Source: Viridothelium virens (taxonomy: Eukaryota; Ascomycota; Dothideomycetes; Trypetheliales; Trypetheliaceae). Taken from it: a stretch of DNA of 64,000 bases. Below the pieces are notes generated by a model, which saw only the letters and a list, made by a program, of their open reading frames with translations, made no database searches and was not told the origin of the DNA. The translations under genes were made by a program, and so were the position numbers. This document shows, in pieces, positions 33,690 through 45,088 of this stretch (position 1 is its first letter; each line of letters opens with the position of its first letter). The stretch is from NCBI GenBank assembly GCA_010094025.1, contig ML991841.1, positions 62,001 to 126,000 on the forward strand. Reading direction: 5' to 3'.

Positions 33690-34634
33690 ATGCCCAAAAT
33701 AATTGTTGGGCTCATGGGTGGTTCCGTAGGCAAGGGTTCTGCCTCCCTAGCTACTTCGGACCAAGTCAGTGATTTCTTAATGTCACTCAAGAGGCACAAT
33801 GTGCTGGAACTAGACACGGCACGAGTATACAATAGCGGTAAAAGCGAAGAGCTTCTCGGGTCTGTCCCTGCCAAGAGGGACTTTGCCATCGCGACCAAAG
33901 CTCCAGGCTTCGTGCCTGGCTCCCTCTCCTACAACAATGTCATCGCCAATTGCAATGCGAGTCTCAAAGCACTCGGTACGAACAGCATGGACTTGTACTA
34001 TTTCCACGGCCCAGACCGAAAGACGCCCCTTGAGGAATCCTGCAGGGCCATTGACGAACTCCACCATCAAGGGAAATTCGACCGGTTCGGGATCTCCAAT
34101 TTCAATGTCGCGGAGGTGCGGTCCATTCACAGCATCTGCAAAAAGGAGGGATATGTACTTCCCACGGCATACCAAGGCTGCTACAATCCCTTGACACGAG
34201 CAGTGGAAGACGAACTATTGCCGACGCTTCGAAATTTGGGTATGGCCTTCTATGCCTTCAGTCCGCTTGCGGGCAGCTTCTTCTCTAAGCCCGTCGATGC
34301 GCTCCGTAATCCAACGCTTGGTAGCAGGATGAGTGAGATGGCGGTATTCCAGAGCATGTATATTAACGACATCTCACTCCCGCTTCTGGAGAATTTGACG
34401 AGTCTATGCGAAAGGGAAGGAATCAGTGTAAAGGAAGCTACGCTCAGGTGGATCATGCATCATTCGGTGCTCGGCAAGGATGATGGTGTAATTCTGGGAG
34501 GTAGCGCGGAGCAGCTGGAGGAGAACATAAAGGCTTGTGAAAAGGGGTCGCTCCCAGAGAGCATTGTTGCGGATTATCAGGACATGTGGGTGAAATATAA
34601 GGAGGCCGGCAAAGCACCACCGCCTTCCGTCTAG
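33690..34634 (+). CDS. Aldo/keto reductase (AKR7-like)
   Basis: Single exon; ATG at 33690 gives 314 residues, the usual AKR length. The frame is open upstream but MPKIIVGLMGGSVGKG is the natural first beta strand. The catalytic tetrad is visible: Asp42 and Tyr47 (LDTARVYNSG), Lys70 (AIATKAPGF) and His106 (DLYYFHGPD). Other family marks are GISNFNVAEV, YQGCYNPLTR, FYAFSPLAGS and a C-terminal GGSAEQLEEN that binds the NADPH phosphate region. It is closest in style to aflatoxin-aldehyde/norsolorinic-acid-type reductases, which reduce aldehydes with NADPH in the cytosol. The substrate cannot be told. It converges on the beta-propeller gene, and no biosynthetic cluster is seen around it. Confidence 0.9.
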   Translation: MPKIIVGLMGGSVGKGSASLATSDQVSDFLMSLKRHNVLELDTARVYNSGKSEELLGSVPAKRDFAIATKAPGFVPGSLSYNNVIANCNASLKALGTNSMDLYYFHGPDRKTPLEESCRAIDELHHQGKFDRFGISNFNVAEVRSIHSICKKEGYVLPTAYQGCYNPLTRAVEDELLPTLRNLGMAFYAFSPLAGSFFSKPVDALRNPTLGSRMSEMAVFQSMYINDISLPLLENLTSLCEREGISVKEATLRWIMHHSVLGKDDGVILGGSAEQLEENIKACEKGSLPESIVADYQDMWVKYKEAGKAPPPSV

Positions 34635-35335
34635 CTCACTATTTTGAATGAGAATAAAGCTTTGCGGCTTATCTTGGTTGATCTCCGGTCCTTATACTAG
34701 CAGAACTTTGCTGCCATCCTCGGGTAGTCTTGCTCTGGACAACGGCCACGGTCTCACACGTGGAACTCCTCCTAGCCATTCCATCTCTGAAGGATGTCCT
34801 CCATTAACTGAGAAGTACAAATATCCGTCTGTGCCAACAGACACGGCCATCGTTCATTATTATCTCCTAAGCAATAATTCGCGCTGTCTTTGGTGGACGC
34901 GAATAAGGAAAGACTAATGAACTTACTTGTATCAACCCAATTGATCTGCGGATCCCTGACGAACAAAAATCTGAACTATCAGATCATTTCAGTGGCATTG
35001 ACCTCTTCCCGGATTACTCGGACCCTTTCTGGTGTTTGTCAGATTGACTAATTAGGATCTTACTAGTGAAAGTATGACGGATAACATGCCACTCAGTTCG
35101 CATCTGGCTTTATCGGTTCGTTTTAACTCGCCGGCTACGCATTTACTTCATGTAGCTCCCGATCCCTCTGGGTCCCTCTCAGCGGAGATACAGAGCATAG
35201 GCGGAGCCACGCGATCACTTGGTTATTATCATTCGAGCTGGGCTTACACTTTAATCAATTATACTTCTATTCAAGCGATTTATCCCTCGTAGCCCCGAGC
35301 TGACTTTCTGTCATTTCCTACGAGTGATCGAGTGA
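34635..35335. other. Intergenic region between convergent genes
   Basis: About 700 bases between the converging reductase and beta-propeller genes. No gene, repeat or RNA recognised. Confidence 0.5.
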
Positions 35336-36684
35336 TCATTTGAACAAGCCCTCGATTTTGCTCTTTAGACCCTCTTTAAATCCACTTCGTTGCTGGGATG
35401 ATTGTTCCTGCGACTGGAGTAGATCCGGACCTCCGACTGCGTCAAACCAGAATCGCGCGGCTAAAACTTTACCCCCCATTTGTCCACCATCACTCCAGGT
35501 ACACAGCATTTCGCCCACAGCCATATTCGAGGCTTGAGGGTTCGGATATAGTGCGTAGCGTGGGCCACTCTCCCAGTCAGGATCTTTTGGTATCTCCCCG
35601 AGGTCTTGAACGTCCCATGGGCCAGTAACGACCGGAGCACAACCAACGTATAAATGGCTTGCCATGAATTTGTTGACGCCGAACCACATGTATGGCTTGC
35701 CTTCCGGCGCTAGTTCTGGACACTTGATAATTGCACCTTGCGCTTGTACATTGAAGTCGCCTAGACTCTTCAGTTCGTCCAGGTCTGAGTAGTCCTTTGC
35801 CCATTTCCCGCCTTCACCATCTTTGACCCAAAACTCATAGTTCTCGCGTTGAGTGAAGACAGCATCTCTTCTGATCCGAGCGAACAAGTTCCGCATATCG
35901 AATGGTGGATTCGGCTCTTTTCCTCCTAAAAGATATACCCAACCATCGTCATCACAGAGATGGGAGATGCTACCAAACCGCGGCTCTTCCTCCTGTCGGA
36001 AAGCTCAGTCATTTGCAGATGAGGCCAAGCAGAAGCATCACTCACACCAAAAACCATCCTGTCGCCCATGATTCTCTCGGCCTTTGTGTGTAGACCGTCC
36101 TCTACGCTGACTCTACAGACGCCCATACCAAAGTGATGGCCAGCCGTACCCCCATGCTAAAGTTCAGCGAGTTAGCCAGAACAGATCTGACAACGGGCAA
36201 GGACCAAATTTTTACCGTAAGCATCTTATCAAAAAACATCCAGCCGTGCTTCGATCCAGGATGATCCTGGATGATGCCTCCAAAACTCCAACACGTCACC
36301 CTGTCATTATTCTTCTTGTGCTCCGGATCATTTTCATAAGCTTCCTCGCTTTCGGTGTGAGGCACGTATGACGAAACATAAGGCTGACTTTCTAAATATC
36401 GTGAAGCGGTGGGTTGGTTCAGAGGATCGGGGACATAGGCGATCGTATTGTTCCTCGCGCCAAGAAAATCTCCCTTGTCATCGAAGCAGAATGTATCTCC
36501 AAAAATATAGTACGTATTTCCCCCTAGCCAGACCGTGCGGCCAATATCGCGTGGAGTCTTCCGCCCACTGACTAATCGCGATCATCAATAAGCTACCGCC
36601 AAGCAGTATGGGGTACTTACCGTCTTTTACCTCGCCGAGAACATCAGTGCGAACAAGGCGTGGTGGCCATCGCATGCGTCCCAT
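35336..36684 (-). CDS. Beta-propeller-like protein (DUF4185/five-bladed style), hypothetical
   Basis: Four exons, 36684-36621, 36571-36216, 36156-36046 and 35992-35336, give 395 residues; introns are 49, 59 and 53 bases with good branch sites. The start MGRMRWPPRLVRTDVLGEVKD leads to VSGRKTPRDIGRTVWLGGNT and YYIFGDTFCFDDKGDF. Later parts are VTCWSFGGIIQDHPGSKHGW, GTAGHHFGMGVCRV, RFGSISHLCDDDGWVYLLGG and KPYMWFGVNKFMASHLYVGC. The GDTF, WSFGG and VYLLGG patterns are typical of glycosidase-like five-bladed propellers of unknown reaction in fungi. No signal peptide is seen at this start. A further upstream stretch (36781-37070) could encode an extra exon, for example SLLASRDEWSSIDASL, but cannot be joined with confidence. 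The fold assignment is by pattern only. Confidence 0.7.
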
Positions 36685-37353
36685 GGCACACCGTCCGCTG
36701 CCTTGTCCTGGGCCCAGATTGCGCAGGCAACAAGACTCCTTCAACCATAGATATATGAAGAATCACATGTGCATAGACGCTTATCTTGACTCTTGGTGGC
36801 GGCAAAGCGCGAACTTCTTCAGTAACCCGATACCCCGCATCGTCTCGATTTCATGAGTATAAAGGCATTCCAAACAGGCCGCGGTTAAGCTAGCGTCTAT
36901 AGAGGACCACTCATCCCGACTAGCTAACAAGCTGGGGCTCAAGCGCGGGAGTTCTACGTCGTGAAATAGGACCCACTGACTTCGGAAAGCTAAAATAAAT
37001 GAGATACAGCTGCAGGAGACGAATGGATTCTTACCCAATAATACTCATTCCATGCATATCTGTCACGTCCAACCCGGGATGCGGGAGATCTGCTCTCCAT
37101 CAAGTGACTAAAGGTATAACTCCGCCCACCATTCATCTAGTAGTTTTTCGTCTCCTGAGAAAGTGAGATGGAGCACTCTAATAGGACTAGTGCATCTTCA
37201 TGCCGATGTCAGCCCGCTAGAGACTACATCCGGCGCTAAGTTGCAACCACCGTGGTTCGCGTCAACGCGCTCTCCACTAATTTGCTCCGGCAAGCCGTGA
37301 CCTGAGGCATCCTCACAGCAACTACATCCAATAGTGTCGCATCAATTACCCGT
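36685..37353. other. Divergent intergenic region upstream of the RdRP
   Basis: About 670 bases between divergent genes; probable shared promoter. A minus-strand frame at 36781-37038 might be an upstream exon of the beta-propeller gene but is unproven. Confidence 0.4.
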
Positions 37354-40300
37354 ATGACGTCGGAACTTCATTCCGCACCAAATTTGTATAATATTCCTGA
37401 TGGTACTTCGACCAATGTTCCCCGTACTCCACCACATAAATCCCATAAAGAGATCAATGACATCGTTGAGTCATTGAGCACAAGATATAAGATCCCACTA
37501 TATAGGCGCGACGGCCCCTTCTCGCCCAGCCAACGCCGTCGAACAGATGGAGACTCTTGCTATAATATTATCAGGATCCTCTTTTTCAGCAATCAAGCAG
37601 CGCTAGACAAAGTCATCCTCGATTTCGAAGGTAGCGTCTTCGAGAATGGCACAGTTGCTGGACGACTTCAACATCTTACGACATTGCTCCGTGATCAGTT
37701 CTGGCTGGAACATGAGCGAGTACCGTCGAGAATTTCTGTCGAAGAGAGGCTGAATGCAGCTAAAATACCTAAGGATTCAGAGACGCCATCAGTGGACGCA
37801 GGTTCCACCTCACCGGGAGGCCTCTCTGTGAAGGTAGATCCTCCGACCATATACAATGAAAGAAAGCATGGGAATATTATTCGCGACTCAACTGGACGGT
37901 TTGCCCCCCAGTTCTCGGCTTTACCATCCTCGGCTACAGGACAAGGCAGCCCATCAAGGCAGAAGGACTTGCCACAAATTGAGCATAAACGTGTCAAAAG
38001 TACGGATAATTCCATACCCGAATCCCTGTCAGATGGAGATTGGTCCTATGATACCGCTCCTGAGCATGCCGCGGAGTCTCCAACTCTGATGGCTCAGGCA
38101 CAAAGGCAGATGAGATTGGGTCTGCAAGAATCAGGTAAAGCGCGCCATAGCATCTCCTCCCCATTTCGAACACCGGTATCATCACCAACCAAGGCAGACC
38201 GAAAGAGATTGTCTGATGAGCTTTCGGCGGAGAGCTTCGAGACTGCGCCACAGTCGGCAAAGAGGAATAGAAGTAAAGAGGCGATGCTGTATAGTAGCTT
38301 CACCTCTGAAGCTTCAACTCTTCGCTCCACGAATGGCTCTTTCTGGTCGCAGGCACAAGATGGGCAAATCACCGGAAACACCTCTTTTGTAGCGGAACCT
38401 GAGATTGAACTGGAGCCGAGCCATATAACTACACTGGATCAATTAGACGACGAGATACTTTCACAGCCAATGGAAGAGTTGCATCTGGGAGAAGCAGTGG
38501 TAGACGTTATTAGAGACGCAGACTCTCACATTCACCAACTTTCGCAGAGTGCAGAAGCTGGTACTCGGACTTCTGAGCACTATCTAGTCCGAGATCTGCC
38601 AAAGCATGGTCTGTTCTGCGAGGAGATACCAGCAGATATCGCTCCAACTAATTTCTTCGCACGATACGAGGTGTGTAGAGTTGCACAGCACACAGCAGTC
38701 GCAGTCCCAGAATTGCTTGCCGGGTATGACGGTAACTTTGATGATTACGACGCTCTATGGTCCCATCTTGGAACTATTGCGGGGTCTCAGAAGCTCCCAA
38801 AGCGGACAGACTCGACGGCCTGGGCCAATGCGAAGGCTCGCTCCCCTGAGGTAATCCTTACAGGATCTCTATTCTTCAACCGCAAGCGGCGCAATTCTAT
38901 CTTTCATTTGCGACTTGAACCAATCCAAAACGAAAAATCTTGTCGCTTCCAACGTGCTTTCCGAACTGATCGTTTTCTTTATCTGAATGTGCCCGCTGTC
39001 CGGCAAGTGCCGGAGGGGTTAAGTTACCTTAAGGGCCAGGAGGAGGCCCTCATTGGCCGCTACAAGCAATGGCTCGCAAGTGAGCATGAATTTTTGGGAC
39101 GTAAGTGGCGAGTGTTAATGGTTGAGACGAAGCAAAGCAAGAAGATCGCTCGTCAGCCAAATGCCAAAATGGGACAAAGACTGATTCTCTTCGCAACGGA
39201 CGGTGATGACGTACAGCACCTCCCTAACAAGTACGACCTGATGAACTCTTTGGCCGCCGAAAAATTCGAAGCACAGGATCTCGATCGTCTTATCAACTGG
39301 TTTTTGCCGATCAAGCAAAATCTTGATCAGCCTTTCTGCAAGGCATATTCACGTTTAGAGCTGGGTAGGCGCTCAGCTTCGCTTGTTTCAAGACAGATGC
39401 TCAACTTCAATAGGGTTCTCAAAAACAATACAAACCGTTCTTTTCTTGCCCAGTCAAATTCGGTATCGCGAAGACACGAAACCTGATGGAACGCCGGAAA
39501 GCATGGAATTCAACGACTCCTCTCTTGACTGGTCGATGAAGCTGGATTCTACTCTTGTCATGGACGACGTATGTGCATAAAGCTGCATCATGTGGCAACG
39601 CAGTCGCTAACTTCCGTAGGGATGTGGTGCTATTTCCTTAGGTGCAGCTCAAAAAATGTGGCAGATCATGGAGATGACCGACCCACTGCCCAGTGCTATA
39701 CAAGCTCGAATTGGTAGTGCAAAGGGTGTGTGGTACATAAGTGCACCCACAGATACGACGTCTTCAGAACATCGCAAAACATGGATTGAAATCAAGCAGA
39801 GCCAGCTCAAATTCCATCCTCATGACGACGACCTGGTCGATAAGACTTGTGATAGGCGCAGATTGGCTTTTGAGGTACTCAAATATTCTAAGCCTCTTAC
39901 GAGCTCAACTTTGAATTTGGCCTTCATTCCAATTCTTCAGGATCGCGGTGTTTCAATAGACAGCATCTATCGTCAGGTTCGGGATCATCTTGATTTCGAA
40001 CGTGAGAATTTACTCCAAGCACTCAATGGGCCGACGAGCCTGCGGAGATGGATAAATGCCCGATATACACTGCCCGAAGATAATGATAGGGAAAATGGCT
40101 TGGCTTGGCTGGGTGGGCTACCATTCTCTTTACGGGAAAAGGTGATCTTTTTGCTTGAGGTATAGTAGCAAATGAAAACACCGCAGGGTTCTTTGAACGT
40201 TCTGACATTAGCTAGGGTGGCTTTGAACCATTGCAGAACCGATGTCTTGCAAAAGCAACGTATAGACTCGTTCATACATTTAGCTGGAAGTTCATACAGG

Positions 40301-41862
40301 GTTCGAGCATACCGCTTGGTCTGTCAACTAATGCTATCGGAATCGCGGATCCCAAAGATGTCCTTGCGCCAGGCGAGATCCATTTAGCCTTTTCGCAAGA
40401 TTTCCATGACGAGAAGTCAGGACAAACTCTCTCGTTTTTGAATAAAAAGGATGTCCTAGTGGCCCGGCATCCTTGTATGCGACGTTCAGATATACAAAAA
40501 GTGAGAATCTTGCCGTTTCCTGGCTCAGTCTAACCTCTGCAGGTTCGCGCGGTCTTCAAGCCAGAACTTAGTCACATTCGTGATGTGGTCATCTTCTCAC
40601 GGAAAGGCCAAATACCACTTGCACATAAGTTGCAAGGGGGCGATTATGATGGAGACACGGTACAGAACCCTTACCTCCGCTTGTTTTGAAAGTAGACGCT
40701 GACGTTTCACCAGTTTTGGATCTGTTGGGAACCTCTTCTTACACAGGAATTTCAAAATGCTCCGGCACCAACCAATGTGCCCAGTCCCCAGTCATATAGG
40801 ATTCGCGTCGACAAGACTCCTCTTCGCGCCATACTCAACGAGGCGGATCCGGAGCCATTACGAGAGTTTCTTAAGCAGAGTTTCCACTTCAGGAGTCAGC
40901 CCGACTTGCTAGGAGTCGTTACCAACGATCATCAGAGTCTTTCCTATGCCGAGAATACGATTGATTCGCCTGGGTTGACTTGCTATGCTGACATGCACGA
41001 CTATTTGATCGACTCTGCAAAGAATGGATATTCCTACTCATTTCAGGATTATCGCCGGTTCAAGGCCGATTGCAAGGACATCAGGATCAAGTCGCTTCCA
41101 GAACCCGCCTACAGAAAAGTCACCAAAGCAAAGATGGATACGACGACTATAAGGAGAGGCCAAAGCCTCATAGACCCCTCCATCAAACACAATCCACAAC
41201 ACATCGTCGACAAGCTTGTGTTTCAAACTATCGCACCTCACATCGAAGAAACATTACGACAAGTCGACGCACGTTTCGCTGATTCACCGACCAGCGACCC
41301 AGAGCTTACGTCGCTCTACGAGGAATATCGCAGCTACGCCGAAGACGACTCCAGACTTGGTGACGACTCCCTACGGAATGAGCTCGATGACCTCGTTCGA
41401 CGGCTTGTCGATCTTAAAAACGAGTTCAATTCCGCGAGGGATCGAAAGTTCGATATGGACAATATTGAGCAATTTGAGGAGCATATTCAACGATTTCACA
41501 ACATTTACCAAAATAATATCATACCGACCACACCCAGCCACCTTTCGCGTGACATGCGACGCACGCTATGCAGGCGTAAAGGTCCTCATGAACCGACCGA
41601 ATGGGATTTGCTGAAGGCATCAGCATTGCATGCGGTTTGTCACAAATCTTACTCATTCGTGTTTCAGACTGCAGGAAAGGAACTCGTCGAGTTGAAGTCC
41701 GCAGCTTCGTCGTCTGGACGGAGGAACCTAGTGCATTCCCAGTGGGAGATGATGAAGCCGCGGAAGGCGAAAAAATTGGAGACTGCGGCTGCTATACGAG
41801 ATGACGATGATGATGCAAAGAGCGAAGGCATGGCAGAGAACATCGCGGACGATATGGAATGA
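37354..41862 (+). CDS. RNA-dependent RNA polymerase (QDE-1/Rdp family)
   Basis: Six exons, 37354-39364, 39414-39568, 39620-40159, 40216-40500, 40543-40659 and 40714-41862, give 1418 residues in frame. Introns are 42-56 bases and lie in the catalytic half. The N-terminal 400 residues are Ser/Pro-rich and disordered. The cell-type RdRP core includes RLELGFSKTIQTVLFLPSQI, YREDTKPDG, DDGCGAISLGAAQKMWQ, VVIFSRKGQIPLAHKLQGG and the catalytic DYDGD at residues 1031-1035, which binds the metal ions. A C-terminal helical part ends in an acidic run. Such enzymes make double-stranded RNA for Dicer in quelling or in meiotic silencing. Which of the several fungal paralogue classes this is cannot be said from sequence reading. 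It uses single-subunit double-psi-barrel chemistry related to large RNA polymerases. Confidence 0.93.
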
Positions 41863-42581
41863 TCTCTTCAGTCACATGTTGGTTGCACACAATGGTTTTT
41901 TGGCGCAGGACTCTGGATGACGAGACCGTTCAAGTGGCATATTTGAATCATCTGGATAGAAGCTACGCGTGGAAGGTGGATGAGTGATTTACTCGGTCTC
42001 GGAGTTTCGCAGAGCCACGTCGGGGCATCAAGACGGAAGCTAGAATGTTGGTTGTTTACACAGGAAGGGTGATTACTTTGCCTTATTGCATGACTTATGA
42101 CCACAACCACGCTTCCTTTCGGATTATTTGTGATACATTCTACATTTCTCTGATGACGTGGGACTTCATTACATACATAGCGCAGAGACAGTTCATAGAT
42201 GGCTTACCCGATCTCGGATTTCTAATCGATTTCAATTTCCAATCTACTTCCGATTTCCAACCCATCTCTAATTCCTAATCAACTGTGGAGTCGTAAATGC
42301 TATAGCGCTATAGATTAGATCCCTGAAGACGGGAATAATAGCTTCCGGCTCGGACTTACCCACGTCGCAATTCTACCCCTCCTCTGCCCTCCCTACTTAT
42401 GTATACCTGATTCTTCGGTCCTGCGCCTAGGTCTTAGATCCGGCCGAAACTACAGCGCTAACAAAAGCATTCTCATTGCCGTGATTGCATTACATCACAC
42501 CCAGATAGTCTGGAAATTTTCATCTTCGCAAGTCCAGTGCAGTTTTGCTTCTTCCTAATTTATTCTACGTATCTTCAAACG
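41863..42581. other. Intergenic region between the RdRP and the reductase
   Basis: About 720 bases. Around 42220-42275 there is a short imprecise array of gatttcyaat-like units (tcgatttcaatttccaatctac). No gene seen. Confidence 0.5.
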
Positions 42582-43833
42582 ATGTGCGCTCTCAAAATAG
42601 ACCATTCTATTGTTCCCAAGGACTCACTCGTCTTGGTAACGGGGGTAAACGGCCTCATTGGTAGCCATGTTGCGGATCAATGTCTTAAAGCCGGGTTTCG
42701 AGTGAGGGGGACTGCGCGAGACACGAAGAAAGCCGCATGGGTAAAGGACGTTTTCGACAAGCAATACGGGCCAGGGCGCTTCGAAGAGATCGTCGTCAAG
42801 GATATGGCTGCAGACGGTGCTTTCGACGATGCTGTGAAAGGTAAAATAAAATGCCGAACCTCATTACTGGAGAGATCTATCCTGTGTTGTCTTCGAGCGA
42901 TATTGGAATGAAGAACTGACCGTCCACTCAGGTTGCGTCGGAGTTCTGCACACAGCGAATGTCATGACGTTTTCTGCAAATCCTCACGAAGTGATCCCAC
43001 CAACCATTGCCGGGGCGACGAATTGCGCTCGTGCTGCGAAAAATGAACCTTCAGTCAAGCGTTTCGTGTACACGTCCTCCTCAACAGCATGCCTGACTCC
43101 GCAGCCGAACAAAGAGATTGTAGTAGACAAGGACATGTGGAATCAAGACGCGATCAAGCAGGCGTGGAAGCCGCCGCCATACGAGGTAAACGTCTTTCGG
43201 GTTCCGAACCACAGGAGGTACAGAAAACTCAACGACTTACATTACAATAGGAAAGCCGGGCATTCGAGGTATACGCAGCGAGCAAGACCCAAGCCGAATT
43301 CGAACTTTGGGAGTTTATGAAGAAGGAGAAACCTAACTTTGAGCTGTCTGCTGGTATGTTCCATGGCGGCCATCGTGAAGACCAAGGACATCGGGTGACT
43401 GACATGCTGTCAAGTGCTACCCAACATGAATACTGGACGCGTCATATCTGTGGCCAACCAAAGCCACCCATCTACAACCGCTTTTCCAGTAAACCTCTAT
43501 CAGGGCAATATCGATGCAGTGCTCGGCTTGGCGCCGCAATACTGGGTGGATGTGGAAGACGACGCACGCCTGCATGTCGCAGCACTGACACGGAAGGACA
43601 CGGCGGGCGAGCGCATCTTTGCATTTACCGCGCCGTTTAATTGGAATGATTTCTTGGCAATGTATAGAAAGATGTTTCCGGATAAAAAATTCGCCGATGA
43701 TGTTCAGGGACTAGGGAGAGACCTGAGCAAGGTGCCGAATGGAAGGGCGGAGGAGCTGTTGAAAGAGATGGGGAGACCTGGGTGGACAAGTTTGGAAGAG
43801 AGCCTGAGAAATAACTTGGAGGGCGTTGCTTAG
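42582..43833 (+). CDS. NAD(P)-dependent epimerase/dihydroflavonol-reductase-like ketoreductase
   Basis: Four exons, 42582-42840, 42932-43185, 43251-43353 and 43415-43833, give 344 residues. Atypical extended SDR: the nucleotide-binding VLVTGVNGLIGSHVA has GxxGxxG at residues 21-27; GCVGVLHTANVMTF and VKRFVYTSSSTA follow; catalytic Tyr179 and Lys183 are in EVYAASKTQAE. A C-terminal WVDVEDDARLHVAALTRKD is as in Gre2-type methylglyoxal/aldehyde reductases. These enzymes reduce aldehydes or ketones with NADPH; the natural substrate is unknown. Introns are short and clean. The ATG at 42582 (MCALKIDHSIVPKDSLVLVTG) gives the usual N-terminal length. Confidence 0.9.
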
Positions 43834-45088
43834 ATGCTGGTCCTGATCTTGTGGAATGAGTTGAAGTCCTAGAAGGTGTTGCGTTTGACACAATTAGAAA
43901 AGGTGCCGTCGGTGAAATAATTGATCCTTGATTTGCTTAAACAGATCTTGGTCGACATAAAATTCCCTAACATTGATTAGCAATGGCCTTAAAAGAGTGC
44001 AATGGCTCTACCCACTTGGAAGTCAAGGGGTTGACATTCAATTGACATCTCAGGCATTTGCTCTGAGAGCATCTGGATTCGTGCTCGTTAAGTAACTGCC
44101 TCGATGGATTATGGGCATGTCATGCTGGGTACTCTGATGTGAGAATGAGTCGGAGGCACGGCGAAAGAATCCGGAAACAGTTTTCATTTCTCACCGGACT
44201 AAACTCCGATGTCCACCAAGACACCAGAGGTGAAGAGGTTAGCGTGAGGATCCGCTCCTTATCGTCCGTGCGTTTGACTGGGGGACAGATCCTCAATCCA
44301 TCTGGACGGAAACTGGAGCCAAACCCGTGGCTGCGGATGAACTCTGTACGGAGAGGCCAACCGCAAGCCTTCAAAACATCAATAGTGAAAATCTGGAAGG
44401 CCGAGCATCGAGTAGCTCACTGAGCAGATGTTGAAGTATCCTAGATCATTCAGAACGAGTTCTCGAACATGCCGAAGCGATCCGGCGCCTCATATCGGGC
44501 TAAGAGGGCTAAGATTTGATCATCATCAGCGGGAAACGGCGCAGCCAAGAGGAAGCGCAACGCCAAGCACGTGGAGAGCAGCAAACGGTGCAGTTCCTGT
44601 CAGCTCAGCACCAAGCGTCAAGCCTCTTCGTTACCGTCTTCTTCGTCCCGCTTGACCTAAACTCTCAATTGCATGGAGCTTCCTGATCAGCACTCGTTCG
44701 CAGACCCGCAACCTGAGCCCCATGCGGCACTTCAGCCACCTGTCGAGCATCTGCCCAGCGACTGCTGTATGATTGGATAGCTCGAGCAATAAGGGCGAGA
44801 TGATTGGGCACGCCCTGAACCATACGTCATGACGTCAAAAAAATCCCACAACAAATGCTTGACCTTTCCGAACGCCTGCATCCCACGTGCATGGGCAAGC
44901 TGCGAGCTGCACCAAGCCCGAGCATCGATGCCTGGACCTTCGAACCCAGGTACAAAAATGGCTGCTCCACCCCTGGAAACCGTCCTCCTGCAAGGCGCTG
45001 GGCAAACAGTCTTTTCTCCTCCAAGTGCCTCTACAAGCTGTTCCTGCAGGGACTCATTCAATTGAGTTGACAAGGCAGCACAGCCAGC
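43834..45088. other. Intergenic region upstream of phoD
   Basis: About 1.25 kb. Short frames on both strands at 44120-44423 and 44827-45070 are mutually overlapping and lack motifs. No RNA or repeat recognised. Confidence 0.45.
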
